Below, in pieces: positions 1 through 12,647 of a stretch of DNA of 64,000 bases. The stretch covers positions 1 to 64,000 of the forward strand of contig NW_004086072.1 in NCBI RefSeq assembly GCF_000220395.1, read 5' to 3'. Within the stretch, counting starts at the first letter, position 1. Each line of letters opens with the position of its first letter. The notes under the pieces are model-generated. The model did no database searches. It worked only from the letters and a program-made list of their open reading frames with translations, and was not told where the DNA came from. The translations under genes were made by a program, and so were the position numbers. The DNA comes from Ichthyophthirius multifiliis. Taxonomy: Eukaryota > Ciliophora > Oligohymenophorea > Hymenostomatida.

Positions 1-594
1 AAAAAATTATAAGGTTTTAATAATTAAATAAATATAATGTTTAATTTCTCAAAATAAACGAAAATATTTTCACTTCACATCAATAAAGAATATAAAATAA
101 TACTTCATTAAAAAAAATATAGTTTTTATTCAAATAATAAAAACAGTACTATTAAGCTTTAGCATTCATAAACGACATAAAATACCATAAATTAATCTAA
201 ATTAAATACTAAATATAAGCTCATTAAATACAAAAAATTATATAAATTTAACTAAATATTTACTAATTCATTATATATCATATATTGTATTACTCTTTAC
301 TGAGACTCCTAAGTTAAACCCATAAACTTCTCTCTTTATATTTTTGATTTTCAAAAAATACTAAACAAAAGCTCAATAAATAAATTAGAAAATATAAATC
401 TGTATTTTTACCCTTTTTTTCATTTTATTTAATTTAAAAAAAAAATCTGTTTATTTATTTTTAAAAAAGTATCTTATTTATTTTTTTGAAAAAATATTCA
501 CAAAAATATTTGATTCATAATTTCATAAAAGATAAATTTTTGTATTTTTTACAAGTAGGAGGAAATCTGAAAAATATAATAAAGTAATTAAAAA
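1..594. other. AT-rich flank, no gene recognised
   Basis: No convincing coding frame was found on either strand. A short minus-strand stretch near 300-360 has somewhat protein-like codons but no start or family signal. The window edge may cut a gene here. Confidence 0.4.
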
Positions 595-923
595 ATGAAA
601 TCAGAATAAAATAATTTTTATCAAAGTCGAAATCAAAATTAAAGTTCCAATTTATAGATATTATATTTAAAAAACATTAAAAAACAGATTAAAATGTATT
701 TATTAAAATTAAAACATTCAAATTTAATCCAAAATATAATATTATTCCAATAAATTTAAAAAAATTAATCTAAGTTAAATATATTTTATTTGAAAAAATA
801 TTCGAAATAAAGTAATAATTAAATGTTATTTATTAAAAATAATATGAAGGAGATTTTATTAATAATTTTAAAAATGGATTAATAATTCTTATTGATTAAT
901 AAGGCAATTTAACTTATGAATGA
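595..923 (+). CDS. Short MORN-repeat-like protein, possibly truncated
   Basis: Under the ciliate code an ATG at 595 opens a 10-codon exon (MKSEQNNFYQ). A 32-nt GT..AG intron (626-657) follows, and a second exon (658-923) restores frame exactly to a TGA, giving 98 residues. The last third contains YEGDFINNFKNG, the signature of a MORN repeat (YEGxFxNGxxxG), and ends at a second repeat-like TYE. Third codon positions are almost all A/T, as in the sure genes of this window. MORN repeats bind membranes or structure cortical complexes, but one repeat says little about role. Protein-like peptides continue downstream to about 1050 in shifted frames (for example DFNGKITKDNF). The ORF may therefore be the front of a longer gene broken by a mutation or an unseen intron. 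Confidence 0.4.
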
Positions 924-2332
924 TAATCGAAATATAATATGATGAAATGATTTGGAAAGCATGAAAATTAAATAATTATAAAACTTCACCTTTTAGAATA
1001 AAACGAGATTTCAATGGAAAAATTACGAAAGATAATTTCAAAATAACTTTACGTAATTGATTTTTTCAATGAAAATTTTAAATAGATTTTCAAAATTAAC
1101 TTAGGAACTAATTAAAGTGATTTTTATTAAAACGAAGTTTTTTAATTTATATACTACCTTCTATTATTTTTTCCTACTTTTACTTATTCTTTATTTATAT
1201 ATATATTTATTTTGATAGAAAATAAATAATAATAAGTTAATTTTTATTTTTTTAAATCAATAGTATATAAATAAAAAAATATTAAAGTAAATTCAACTAA
1301 TAAATGTATCATCTTATTTTATGTCTTCTTCTAATGCTTATAAAAATTATTTATTTTAATCTTATATAAATTTATTTTCTTATTCAATTAAAATTTTTGA
1401 ATATATATAATATTCATTTTATATTTTCGTTTAAATTTTAGTAAAACATAAGTTATTGATTTTAGTTGTTCTATTTATAAAATTTGGTAAAGATGGTCTT
1501 TAATTAAAAAAAAAAGTAAAAAATGGTAAAAACATATTAAAAAATATACATTATATAAGTTTATTATATCCTTGGAGCAAGCATTTTGTTTTATTTACAA
1601 ACATGATGTTATTTTATTGACTATTCATTAATTTATCTTATTTTTTTAACATTTTTAAAATGTAAATAAGACTTACTATAATTTTTCTAGTTTTTATATT
1701 AATCTATATCTGTAAATTTTTATGATAAATATTGTTCTCTTAAAGAAGTTTATATTTTTGGAAATAATATATATTATTAAGAACTTAAGATAGATGTATT
1801 TTAACAAGATGTTAGTAAAGATTTTTATTAAACTTGCTTATCTTACATTTATTTCTAAGGTGCATTCTAAATGTCTATATATGTTTTTTTTATGTTTTTT
1901 AAAGTTTTTATTTTTTTCTTATTATCATCATGATTTTCTTGAACTATTTTAAAAAACTTTAATTAATTTGGGCTATATTTTTCTATTATTTATTCATTTT
2001 ACATCATTTTATTATATTTTTTTTGTAGTCTATTTTTACTAAATTATTAAATAAAATAAATATATTATATATATAAATAAATGTAATTTTAAATTTTTAC
2101 TAAATTATAAATTATTTTATTAAGAAATTATTGGAAATGAAATTAAAACTAAAGTAATTAATAATGAAAATTAATTACTGATACTGAAATAAATATCAAT
2201 TTTTTTATATTTTATTAAGTTCGATATTTTATAAGTTATTTTAATTAAAAATTTATACAAAAATATTTAATATATAAATAAGATTTTTATAACAAAAAAG
2301 ATATTATTTATATAAGTATAATAAAAACAAAT
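924..2332. other. Intergenic AT-rich DNA
   Basis: Apart from possible coding relics up to about 1150 (see the MORN-like ORF), I see only A/T-rich sequence with short homopolymers. No gene, RNA or repeat could be supported. Confidence 0.5.
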
Positions 2333-2524
2333 ATGAATATTTAAGATTAGAATTTAAATAACACAAACAAAAATTAAGAAAAGAAGTTAAGACCTTGCTG
2401 CGCTTGTCCAGAAACAAAAATGATTAGAGACCAATGCATATTTAATAATGGAGAAGACAAGTGCACAGATTTTATTGAAGCACATAAAAAATGTTTAAAA
2501 TCTATGGGATTTAATCCTTAATGA
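2333..2524 (+). CDS. COX17: COX17, copper chaperone for cytochrome c oxidase
   Basis: A 63-residue intronless protein. The core RPCCACPETKMIRDQC is the CCxC copper-binding motif of Cox17, followed by the twin CX9C spacing (C..C, then DKCTDFIEAHKKC). Cox17 carries Cu(I) in the mitochondrial intermembrane space to Sco1/Cox11 for assembly of complex IV. All six conserved cysteines are present and the length matches the family (about 60-70 residues). The start is the ATG at 2333 in the only frame open through the motif. Gln codons are TAA/TAG, and the stop is TGA after a final TAA (Gln). The N-terminal 22 residues are Asn/Gln-rich and not conserved. The identification rests on the complete motif and is firm. 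Confidence 0.94.
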
Positions 2525-2929
2525 TGTATATTTAAAAAAAAAAATCATAACAATAGAAGAATAGTATATATAATAATGTATCTTTATTTATTATTAATTT
2601 ATATTTTCGCCTTAAATATTTTATTTATTTAAAAAATAATATTAAATTTAAATATTTCTTTTATTTAATAGCCTATTTAAATTTTTATATCATCTACTAA
2701 AGATTAAAGAAATAATAATAACAATAAATATAGGAATTATAAAATAAATAATATTAACATTTTTGCATATTTAGAAAATATGTATTATATACAAAATAAA
2801 GATTTATAAATTAATTTTAAAAAAAATATATAAATTATTTTAAATTAATATAATTAAATATAATTCTATATTGATAATATTATCTTTTTAAAATTTTATC
2901 CTCTTAATTATTATACTTATCTACAAATT
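2525..2929. other. Convergent intergenic spacer
   Basis: Between the stops of COX17 (+) and the THUMP methyltransferase (-). It is AT-rich and nothing else could be recognised. Confidence 0.5.
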
Positions 2930-4120
2930 TCATTAATTATTTAATAATAATAGTTTATTTTATTTTTGCCTATAGTTTATTATTCTTTTATCACTTTACT
3001 TAATTTTGAAAGCTTCAATAATACATGCATTTGTTCCTCCGATACTAATTTAATTTATATTATTAATTTTCCAATCGAATTTCTTGGAAAAGCATTTAAT
3101 TAATAGTTCATACTCAGTGCTTAAAAGTACAGCCAAACTTCCCACTTAACAAGTTAAACTGAGATTTTTAGAAATAATGGGATATAAATATTAATTAATT
3201 GAATGATTTCCAACTTTTTTACCAAAAGGAAGATCGGAAAAAACTTTATCAAAAATATTTTTTCTAAAAGGAAGTTTCCTAACATCACATTAAATAATAT
3301 CAAAAAAATAAGAAGCGGATTATAATATTAAATTATTAATAGATTTTTAAACTGCTACACTATCGATATCACAGCAAATATAAAATGCTTCTTTTTCTAC
3401 ATATTTCATTGCAATCTCTGCTAAAGTACTACATCCACACATTGGATCAATTACAATATCTCCAATTTTTATTTAAGTCATTTTCGACATTATAAATGAC
3501 AAAGAGGGCCTTAGAGCTGTATGAGTAAGTTCTCGTGTTTTTTCTACTTGGGATAGACCTATGGGAAGTTTAGGAGTTAAGGAATATGAAAAATAATAAT
3601 TATTCATAATTTTTTCTAAATAAAACTTTATTTAATAATCATTTAAATCAGGAATTAAATTTGGATATTTATCGTTAATAATTTCTGTTATTTTTTTTGA
3701 AATTTTATTCTTATCTAGTCTGAATGATTTTGATTCCCTTATTTCTATTTTGAATTATTAATTTACTTTTTCAGTAAATAAATATTTCGTTTCTTTTGGA
3801 ACATTTTTTAGATATTATTTAATTTAGTCTATTACTAAGGCTTCCTCCTCTTCTAGAGAATTCATGTATGTTGTTTGAAAGCTTATTAATATTAAATATA
3901 AATGCTCAATTGATTTGATATAGCTTAGTAAAATTTATATTATTATTATTAAATTATTTTCTACTTCCTCAATTTCGAAAAATACCTTACCTTCTTTTAT
4001 TTTTGTATTTAGTATTTTCAGTTATTTTGTTTATATTTCTAGAAGGTTGTTTGTACATTATTTTTCTAAACCAAGAATGCAAGTGAAATAAAAATAAAAA
4101 TTTATATTTTTATTTTCCAT
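2930..4120 (-). CDS. THUMP-domain tRNA guanine-N2 methyltransferase (THUMPD3/Trm14-like)
   Basis: A single-exon gene of 396 residues (1191 nt, no in-frame TGA). The N-terminal half has a THUMP-like RNA-binding segment (SFRLDKNKISKKITEIINDK then KFYLEKIMNNYYFSYSL). The C-terminal half is a Rossmann-fold methyltransferase. Its SAM-binding motif I is GDIVIDPMCGCSTLAEIA, an acidic CCDID forms the post-motif II, and SDLPFGKK is the catalytic motif IV (the [S/N/D]xPF/Y family, as in THUMPD3 'DLPFGKR'). HTALRPSLSF matches the segment preceding motif I. Such enzymes make m2G in tRNA with a TRM112-type partner. It runs divergently from nothing obvious and tail-to-tail with COX17. Exact orthology among THUMPD2/THUMPD3/Trm14 cannot be settled by eye. 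Confidence 0.85.
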
Positions 4121-4300
4121 TAATATTAAAGATATGTAATAAATTTTTTTAAAATAAAAATTAATTTTTTTATTTTTTAGAAAATTTTTTTTAGAAAAAA
4201 TAAAAAAAAATATAATAATTTATATTCTAAAAAAATATTAAAATAATTTTTTTTTTTTTTTTTTCGTATGTCATTATAATAATAAAAAAAAAGGATATTT

Positions 4301-6311
4301 TCATGTGACAACTTTAACCTTCAAAATGTCACTTTAATCTTAATCATCTTCTTCACTGCCCATAATAACAATTACCTTTTCATTTTTTTAACAAAAGTTT
4401 AATTCTTTAGCTCTTTAAATAGCATAATTAATAATTTAATCGATTCCTAAAAAAAAAATATAATAGTAAAATAATAGTAAAAAAATAAACCTTAAAAAGA
4501 AGGAACTTTTAAACAAACGATTCCACAGCTAATAGCTAAACCTTTAATAGTACCAGCCATATTACTAACTACAATAATATGTGCTTTGGGTCTATATTTA
4601 CAAACCATTCTGGCCATATCTCCATACATAGAAAATATAACAATTGTATTAGCTTTAAGATCAAAGCTCATCTAAACAGCACTTGTAGCCATACTTTCTC
4701 TATCAGATATTTCTCTTTAAAATAAAATATAACAAAAAATTACTAAAAATTATAAAAACCTTACAATTTTCGTTCTATGGAAAAAATTTTAAGCATTATT
4801 ATAACACATTTCAGCTTCAGAAACTAACTTTGAGATTATTTAAATACATTCAACTGGGTATTTTCCTTTAGAAGTCTCAGAAGATAGTAAAACAGCATCA
4901 GTACCATCTAAAATAGCATTTGCAACATCACTTGCTTCTGCTCTTGTAGGCCTAGGATATTAAATCATACTTTCCATCATTTAAGTGGCAGTTATTACTG
5001 GCTTTCCTACTTCTAAACATCTCTCAATAATCCATTTTTACGCTACAAATACTTTTTGAGTAGGAATTTCCATTCCTAAATCTCCTCTAGCTATCATTAT
5101 ACCATCTGATGCTTATAAAATTTCTTCGAAATTCTCTAAACCTAGTAAATTTTCTATTTTTGCAATAATCTTTATGTTATCTCCCCTTGGTGATATCAAA
5201 TCTTTTATTTGTTCTATATCTTGAGCACTAGTACAAAACGATACTGATATATAATCTATTCCTTTTTCTACACCATAATTAATTATATCTTCTTCATCTA
5301 TTTTTTTTTTTTTTTCGAATTAATTTATTATTACCTTATTCACTTATTGTGGGTAAATTTAAATTACAACCCGGTAGTCTTATTCTCGTTTAACTATTTA
5401 GAATTGAATCGTTATCAATTTATACTATTACACTTTCCTTTTTATAAATATTATGCTTATTTTATATAAATTATATTTACCTCTTTTATTTCAATAACAT
5501 GGCAAGATATACTTCCTTATTACATTAATATTTATTAACCTATTTTTACACATTAAGATAAATTTATTGAGCATCCAATTACTTTATTATCACCTTCATA
5601 CTCTTCATTGTCGCCTACTATTTATTTTTTATATATTTTATTATTCGTATTTTAAATTAAATAATATAATTTTACATATTTCCAATAGTTATCCTTATTT
5701 TAATTTTATAGGTTGACCATTTTTTAAATACGAAGTTATTACTTCTGGTCCCTTTTATTGTAAATAAAAAAAAGAAGCAATTTATATATTTATTTATTTT
5801 TCTAAAAAAAATTAAAATAATACCCTTGTGTCTAGCATAATAGAACATTGTAGATGCTTTTTTAATTTAAAAGCTTTTCTTAAATTATTAATTATATTTT
5901 CATAAAACTTTCAAAAAAAATAAAAATATTATATTAAATGAATTTTAATTTTTTTTCTAAACATCCTTTTCTGAATGCAATATGTTTATCCTTGCAACAT
6001 TCATTCCTGCATCAAGCATTTTGCATATAGTTTCTAAATCTGAAGATGAAGGGCTAATTATTTATATTAATATATATTATTATATGTTATTATATTATTT
6101 TCTTATATTTTATTTTATTTATATTATATTATTTTATTATATATTATATTATATATCATTTTATTTTATTTATTTAATTTCATTTTATTATATTTCATTT
6201 TATTTTTAAAAAGGTTAATTACCCGATTGTGCATATAATTTTAGTTTTTCTTTTTGAATAATCTATTTCTTAAAGAATTTTTTGTAGGTTAAAAGTGCAT
6301 CTGAAATTCAT
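4301..6311 (-). CDS. Pyruvate kinase (nine exons)
   Basis: Exons on the minus strand: 6223-6311, 5963-6053, 5824-5907, 5676-5751, 5481-5617, 5335-5437, 4760-5297, 4491-4714 and 4301-4446. Phases close exactly to 496 codons (495 residues), the normal PK length. All eight introns are GT..AG, 37-169 nt. Diagnostic segments in order: [43 protein letters not shown] with the catalytic Lys, [33 protein letters not shown] and [19 protein letters not shown]. The enzyme makes pyruvate and ATP from PEP and ADP in the cytosol. Oddity: the usual NFSH potassium-site sequence reads NILH, so the K+-coordinating serine is leucine. The Glu of DTRGPE that normally marks K+-dependent enzymes is kept. The exon-5 acceptor is a NAGNAG (TAGTAG), so an alternative acceptor would remove one residue. 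Confidence 0.95.
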
Positions 6312-6779
6312 TTTTTATTTTAAATTTAATTATATAGATTTTTTTTAAATAATAAAATTTAGATATTAAAAATTATAATAAAATTAAATTAATTAATTAT
6401 TATTTCAAAATGATGTAAAATAATATTATTTATAAAAATAAATGACATAAATATATTAATTATTTTATTAACAAAATTATATAATATATTTTTTAAAATA
6501 TTTCATCAAAAAAAAAAAGTAGAAAAAATAAAAAAATTATAATTTTTATATATTTTAAACCATTTTAAAAGTTTTTAAATAGAATTATAATTATTGCTCT
6601 ATAAAAAAAATATATTATTATTTTATAGAAATATTTAAAACATATCTATTAATATTAAACACATAAAAAATAAAATAAATAAATACAAATTAAACAATAT
6701 CAACAGGTAAATTAATAAAAATAAATAAATAAATATATATATTTAATAAATATATGCATATAATCTTTATATAATATAC
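6312..6779. other. Spacer between pyruvate kinase and CenH3
   Basis: AT-rich. It contains the upstream region of pyruvate kinase and the 3' flank of the histone gene. No motif could be supported. Confidence 0.5.
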
Positions 6780-7238
6780 TCATTTAAAATGAATACCTGT
6801 TATATTTCTTGTACCCCTAATTCTAGATGCCAAAGCCATATCTTTTGACAATAAAGTAACTCTTTTTGCATGAAGAGCACATGCATAGGCATCTTCAAAA
6901 AAGCTAACCATATAATCTTCACTTACACCTTAAAGAACGCTCAATGCATTTGGAGTCCATCTAAAATTTTGATTTTATTCAGTAAAATAATTACTTGCTA
7001 CATCTCTGACTAATCTTTAAAAGGGTAATTTTCTAATTAATAGTGAAGGGGCTCTATTATATTATTTAAGTTCTTTAATTGCCTTTTCTCCAGGTCTAAA
7101 TCTGCGAACAATTTTATCACGAGTTGATTCATACTTAACTGCTGTAGTTGATCTAATTTATATTTCTTGATCTTGTTTTTTATTTAATTTGGGATTTTAT
7201 GATAATGCAATTTTTGTTTTTGCTGCTTTTCTAGGCAT
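6780..7238 (-). CDS. Divergent histone H3, probable centromeric CenH3 (CNA1-like)
   Basis: A single exon of 152 residues. The histone fold is clear: [19 protein letters not shown], then [18 protein letters not shown], and [21 protein letters not shown] at the end. Three things separate it from replicative H3. The N-terminal tail after MPRKAAKTK is not the ARTKQTARKS tail and is longer. Loop 1 between alpha1 and alpha2 ([15 protein letters not shown]) is about four residues longer than in H3, the usual CenH3 mark. The alpha2 end reads [16 protein letters not shown], with the FEDAY found in CENP-A and ciliate Cna1 rather than FEDTNLCAIHAKRVT. CenH3 marks centromeric chromatin, which in ciliates means the micronucleus. 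The start ATG is the only one before MPRK. Confidence 0.85.
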
Positions 7239-10200
7239 TGCTTTATTTCTTGACTTTTTTTTTTTTTTATTTATTTATATTCTTTGTTTTTTTATTATTT
7301 ATTTATTTTTAAATTTCGAAATTAAAAATTAAATTTTTTTTTTTTTTTTTTGGAAAAATTAACAATTTTTTTTTTTTTATAAATTCAAAAATTTAATAGT
7401 TAATTATTAAATGCACATTTATTTTAATTTATTTTTTTATTAATTTTTTATAAATGACAAAACAACAAAAAAGTTTAACAATTTAAAACAAGCAAAATTT
7501 TTATAATTTATTAATAACAAATATTAGCTATTTTATACTTAAAAAAAAGCGAAAGAAATATAAGAAATTTTATCAAAATATATAAATTAAATAAAGAAGA
7601 TTACATCAAAATCAATCGTTTATTTATTAACTATTTTATCTGTAATATTAATTAATTTTTTTTTGAAAAAAATATTTACTAAAAGTAAAGTTTATTAGAT
7701 AAATCATAAATAGGTTATTTAACAAAAAAATATTAATTTATAATGTTAAAATAAATATTTATTTAATTATTTATTAAGAAATAAGAAATAAAATAATTGA
7801 TTGAATAATATTTAATGTTTTATTAAAAAAGTATTTATTTTTGTTATTTACCTACTTAAAATATATAAAAATTATAATTATTAAATTCAATTAAAAATTT
7901 GAAATAAAATTGTTTAAATTTTATAAATATAAAAAGGTATAAATATTTACATATTTAATATATAGTGTATATATGAATAAATTTAAATGTATAATTATTA
8001 TTTTACTTCATTAAACATAATATTTATTTTTTAATTAATTTACTTTTTTCCATATAAAAGTTTATATCAATCTTTAATATTATTTTTTTTTAATTGTATT
8101 TAATTAATTTATTTTAAATATTTATACATCTGATTTTTAATTACTTTAATAATTATATAATTTATTAATTTTAATTTTTTTTTTAATCATCTTTTAATTT
8201 ATGTTCATTTTGAGTATAATATAATCTTAATTAGTTTTAGTTTTTTTGCAATAATTTTTGTTTTAGAAAGTAAATAATTAATTTCCAGATAAATTGTAAT
8301 TACTTTTTTTGATTATTTTTCTGGTCTTTATCTTTGATGATTTATATTTATTTAAATATATTTTTAGTATTGTTTTTTTCATAAAATTTCCTTTTATTAA
8401 TAAATGTTTTATCTTTATATGACTAAAGTAGTTTATTTAAATTTATGTAATAAATGCTTAGCAATTTAACTATTTATATATTTTTAAAACCAATTTGTTT
8501 TTAAAGGATTAAATAACTTATTTTTACCATTATGATTATGCTTAGTATAATTTTTTTAAAAAAATAAAAAACATTTTAATAACTAAGTAATTATACTAAA
8601 AAAACATATCCATTATAGCAATTCAATTACTATTAAAGTAATTTAATTGAAAAAAACTTAGAATTGTATAAAAAAATTTTGATTCGATCTATCATAATAA
8701 CTTTAAAAGATTTTATATTTATATATTAATTTTCTTTTTTGAAGCATATATTAAGTTTTTAAAAAAACGTATCCATAAGAATTTCAATTTTTATTAAACT
8801 AAGAATATAAAAAATTAAAATTATTAAAAGCATTTAAAAATTCCATAATTTTCAAATTATATTTTTCATATAATAAATTTAAAATTATAAATACTTAATT
8901 ATATAAAAAGGTTTTAATAACTAATTAATTAACTAAAATAAAAATAAAAAAACACATAAATTATTTGATATAAAATATATTAAATAAATATATTAACTCA
9001 ATTTTAGATTAAAAATATATAAGAACATGAACAATTTTTATTTAAAATATATAATTTATTTTATATATTTTTTTGTTTATTAAAAAAATCAAAATATAAA
9101 TCTATATATTATTTTTTCTAGTTTTATTTAATAAAAATTATATTAATAGTTATTTAATTTTAAAATTAATCAAAAAATAATATTAGAAAAAGAAAGAAAA
9201 TATAAATAAATTACAAATTTAAAATAAAAAATAAAATAATTAACAAAATTTATAAAATAATTTTAATTTTTAAAAAATATTATTCATATAAATAATATTT
9301 ATGATAATTTATATATTTGAGAATATTTAAAAATTTATTACTTAGATTAAAGAATGTAAATTATATCAGAAATTCAGCTTACATAAAAATCCAATGATTT
9401 GCATTTTAATTTGTTTATTAAAAATTTTTAAATATTTTTTTAATGTAAAATCAAAATATTCTTTATATAAATATGATAAAATATTTAATAAAATCATATG
9501 ATATTTCTAAATAATTAATTAAAAAATATATGTATTAAAATTAAATAATTATAGTAAACTTTTATAATTATAATAATTTAGTTTATTATAATATAAATTT
9601 TTTATAATATATAGTTAAATCAGTTAATATTATTTTATTTAGAGATAAGATATTATATTTTTATTTATTTTAATTAGTTTTATTATTTATTTTTTAAAAA
9701 AACTTATAATAAAAATTTTTTTTAGCAAAAATGAAATGGCTGTTTAAGCTTTTATTTTTGTTATTTTTTTTAACAAAATAAAGGAAAAATTAAAAATAAT
9801 TAAATCAAATAATATATAATTTAAATTTATTAGAAATAAAAAGTTTAAACTTAAATAATATTATTTAAATTTAAATAAAAAATTAGTTTAATTTTAATTA
9901 TAATAATACTTATTTTTATAATGAATTTTAATTGACTACATAATTAACTAAAAAATAATATATGATTAAATTAATTTAAAGATTATCTAAAAAATAACTA
10001 ATATTTATAAAATAAAACTCATTAAAAAATATATATAAGTAGTATTTTTAAAATAACCTTTAATAAATGTTGTAAAATATTATATAATTTGTTTAAATTA
10101 AATATTAATCCATTTTTATTTTAATATTTAATTGTAAAATAAAAATTATATTATTTTATTTATTATTTATTTTTGAAATATCTTTTTTAAATATATTCTA

Positions 10201-11472
10201 AAAAAATTATATTAAAAAACATTGTAAATTAATTAGTTAGAAAATAAATTTTAATGTAATATTTTTTAAAATTACTTACAAAAAGCATAAGAAAAGTAAA
10301 AGTAATAGGGTCATGTTTTAAGATTATTTTATTAATTTTCTTATTAAATTTATAATTAATTAATTTATTTTTTAATAATATATATTAAAGAAAAAATTGT
10401 TTATAAAAAATATTTTCTTAATTAGTATTATTTAATAATATTTAAAAAGAAAGTTTCTAATCAAATTAAGTATTTATTTTTTTAATTAAAATATAAAATA
10501 AAAATTTACTGAATATATTTAATAATTATTATGTTAAAAAATTAAAAAATATATTAATTAAAAAAAAATTTGAATAGTAGTTTATAAAATAAAAATAAAG
10601 ATATTCTTAACTTAAAAATTAATATTAATAGTATTTAAATTTAAATATATATTATTTATTTTATATATTTAATTAAATAAAAAAAAAATATTTTTGAAAT
10701 AAATGTATCATGAATAATTTTATTATTTTATATATAATAAGTAATTGTTTAATATTATATATGTTTATTACATTTATATTTTAATATTTATTTATTTTAT
10801 TCTGAAAACGCTAATATAAATGTAGAATTTAATTAATTTTATTTATCAAATAAATATATGTAAAAAATTATGAATTAATTAATAAAATTTAATGAATATT
10901 ATTTTTTATTTAAAATAGAAAAATCAAAATAAATAATAAAATATAAAAAAATTTTAATAAATTTTTTAAATAAATATTTTAATGTAATTTTTATTTATAT
11001 TTAAAAATTTAAAGAAAATAAATTTTTTAATAATATTTTTATTAATAAATTTTATCTTATATTTAAATTTATATCCATTTTAAAAATATCGCAATTTATA
11101 AATTAATTTTTTTAAAAATAAATTAAAATCATTTTTTTCTATTTATATATATTAATATAAAATTTAAATTTCATTATATTATAAATTTTGTATATTTTTT
11201 ATATAAAGATTTACACCTTTATAAAAGATATAATAATATTTTTTTTAATTAAATTCAAATAAGAAAGTTCTATTTTACATTAAATACAAAAAAATTAATA
11301 TATAAAAAAACTTAAAATATATTTATTAAATTTATATATAATATGTAGTTTATATATACAAATAATCGAATTTTTTTAATAAATATATTTATTTTAATTT
11401 AATATCAAATTTTACTAATAACAATCAAAAAAACAAAAAAATATAAAATTTAATCAATAAATACTCTTAAAA
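7239..11472. other. 4.2-kb AT desert
   Basis: Almost pure A/T with short T- and A-runs and no gene that I could defend. Two stretches near 8560-8680 and 8755-8820 share degenerate phrases (aacatatccattatagcaat / acgtatccataagaatttc), suggesting an old duplication. Such islands separate genes throughout this window. Confidence 0.5.
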
Positions 11473-12647
11473 ATGTAATAAGCCTCTGGAATTGAAAACA
11501 TAGTTTAAATAAATTAAATGTAATTATAACAGCTAATTTAAAATTAATAAAACTTATAATATGTTTAGGAATAATAACGTTTATCTTAACAATAATTACT
11601 TTTTTAATATTCAAATTTATGCACATCATATTAATAATTGCTAAATTATTTTTCAGAAAGTTGGAATATTTAATAAAAACCTTAATAATATGCTAAGAAC
11701 TATCAAGTAAAATTAGAATTTGATTATAAAGGTCAAATAGAAAAAGACGTTCAGTAAAATATTAAGAACTCATATAAAAATATATAAAATTCTAGCAAAT
11801 TAATTGTAATAAATCCTTAACAAATAGATAATGTTTCTTTATAGGATATTCTTTAAATTTTAAATAAAAAAACTAAGATGAATAAATTAATAATATAAAT
11901 TTTATATTTGATAATTAATAAGAATAAAAAAATAAAAAAATTGAAAATAATAATGATGAAAATAATAAAAATATAAATAATAACAATATATAAAATAATT
12001 CTTCTATATAAAATCCTAATACAAATTAACACTCGTAAGATAAATATAATAATGAAGAAACATTTTCGAAACAATAAAATTCGAGACAAGTTAAAAAAAT
12101 AAAAGGATTTAGGAACGATACTAACTATCATAAAAATATTCTTAAAGGCTTTAGAAGTTATATAAAAATAATAAATAAAAATGATCATGAATTTTAAAGA
12201 AATTTTTAAGATTATTTTAATAAATATAAACTTAATAATGAATTAATAATAACACTTTTAACTGAATCTTAATATAAATAATAATTTGAATAATTTCTAG
12301 AGGAAGATCCAATGTGGTGGATAAGAAGTGCAAATATTATTAATGTAGAGAAATAACTCAAATTTTTTGAAATTGTAAAAAAAAAGATTTCTAAAAAATT
12401 AAAACTAAAAGAAAAAGCTTTATAAGACCAACAATTTAATGAAAAAATATATATAAATATATATATATAAATATATATATATAATAAATTTTAATAAGTA
12501 AATATCTTATATTAAAAAAACAAATTTTTTGTTAATACTCAATATATTTTATTAATATTTATTTTAATAGTTTTTTTTAATTTTTTTTTTTTACACATAA
12601 TTTTATTATAAGTTTTATTTTATATTTCAATTTTTTATAATTTTTGA
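11473..12647 (+). pseudogene. Gln/Asn-rich hypothetical gene with a frame break
   Basis: From the ATG at 11473 the frame encodes a Gln-rich start (MQQASGIENIVQ) and then a more complex stretch (YQVKLEFDYKGQIEKDVQQN, NPQQIDNVSLQDILQILNKK) to about 11875. From about 11880 the protein-like frame is shifted by one base: an Asn-rich linker, then NYHKNILKGFRSYIK, YNKYKL-type helices and FLEEDPMWWIRSANIINVEK to about 12430. The break lies in A-rich sequence without GT..AG borders, so it is either a homopolymer error in the assembly or a real mutation. The listed end is the first TGA in the downstream frame; a 3' intron in the (AT)n tract at 12450-12560 is possible. No family is recognised. Labelled broken only because of the frame change. 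Confidence 0.45.

Noticed and set aside
5982-6209. Plus-strand 75-codon ORF
   Set aside because: It overlaps exon 2 and intron 1 of pyruvate kinase on the other strand and encodes only A/T-driven Ile/Tyr/Phe residues.
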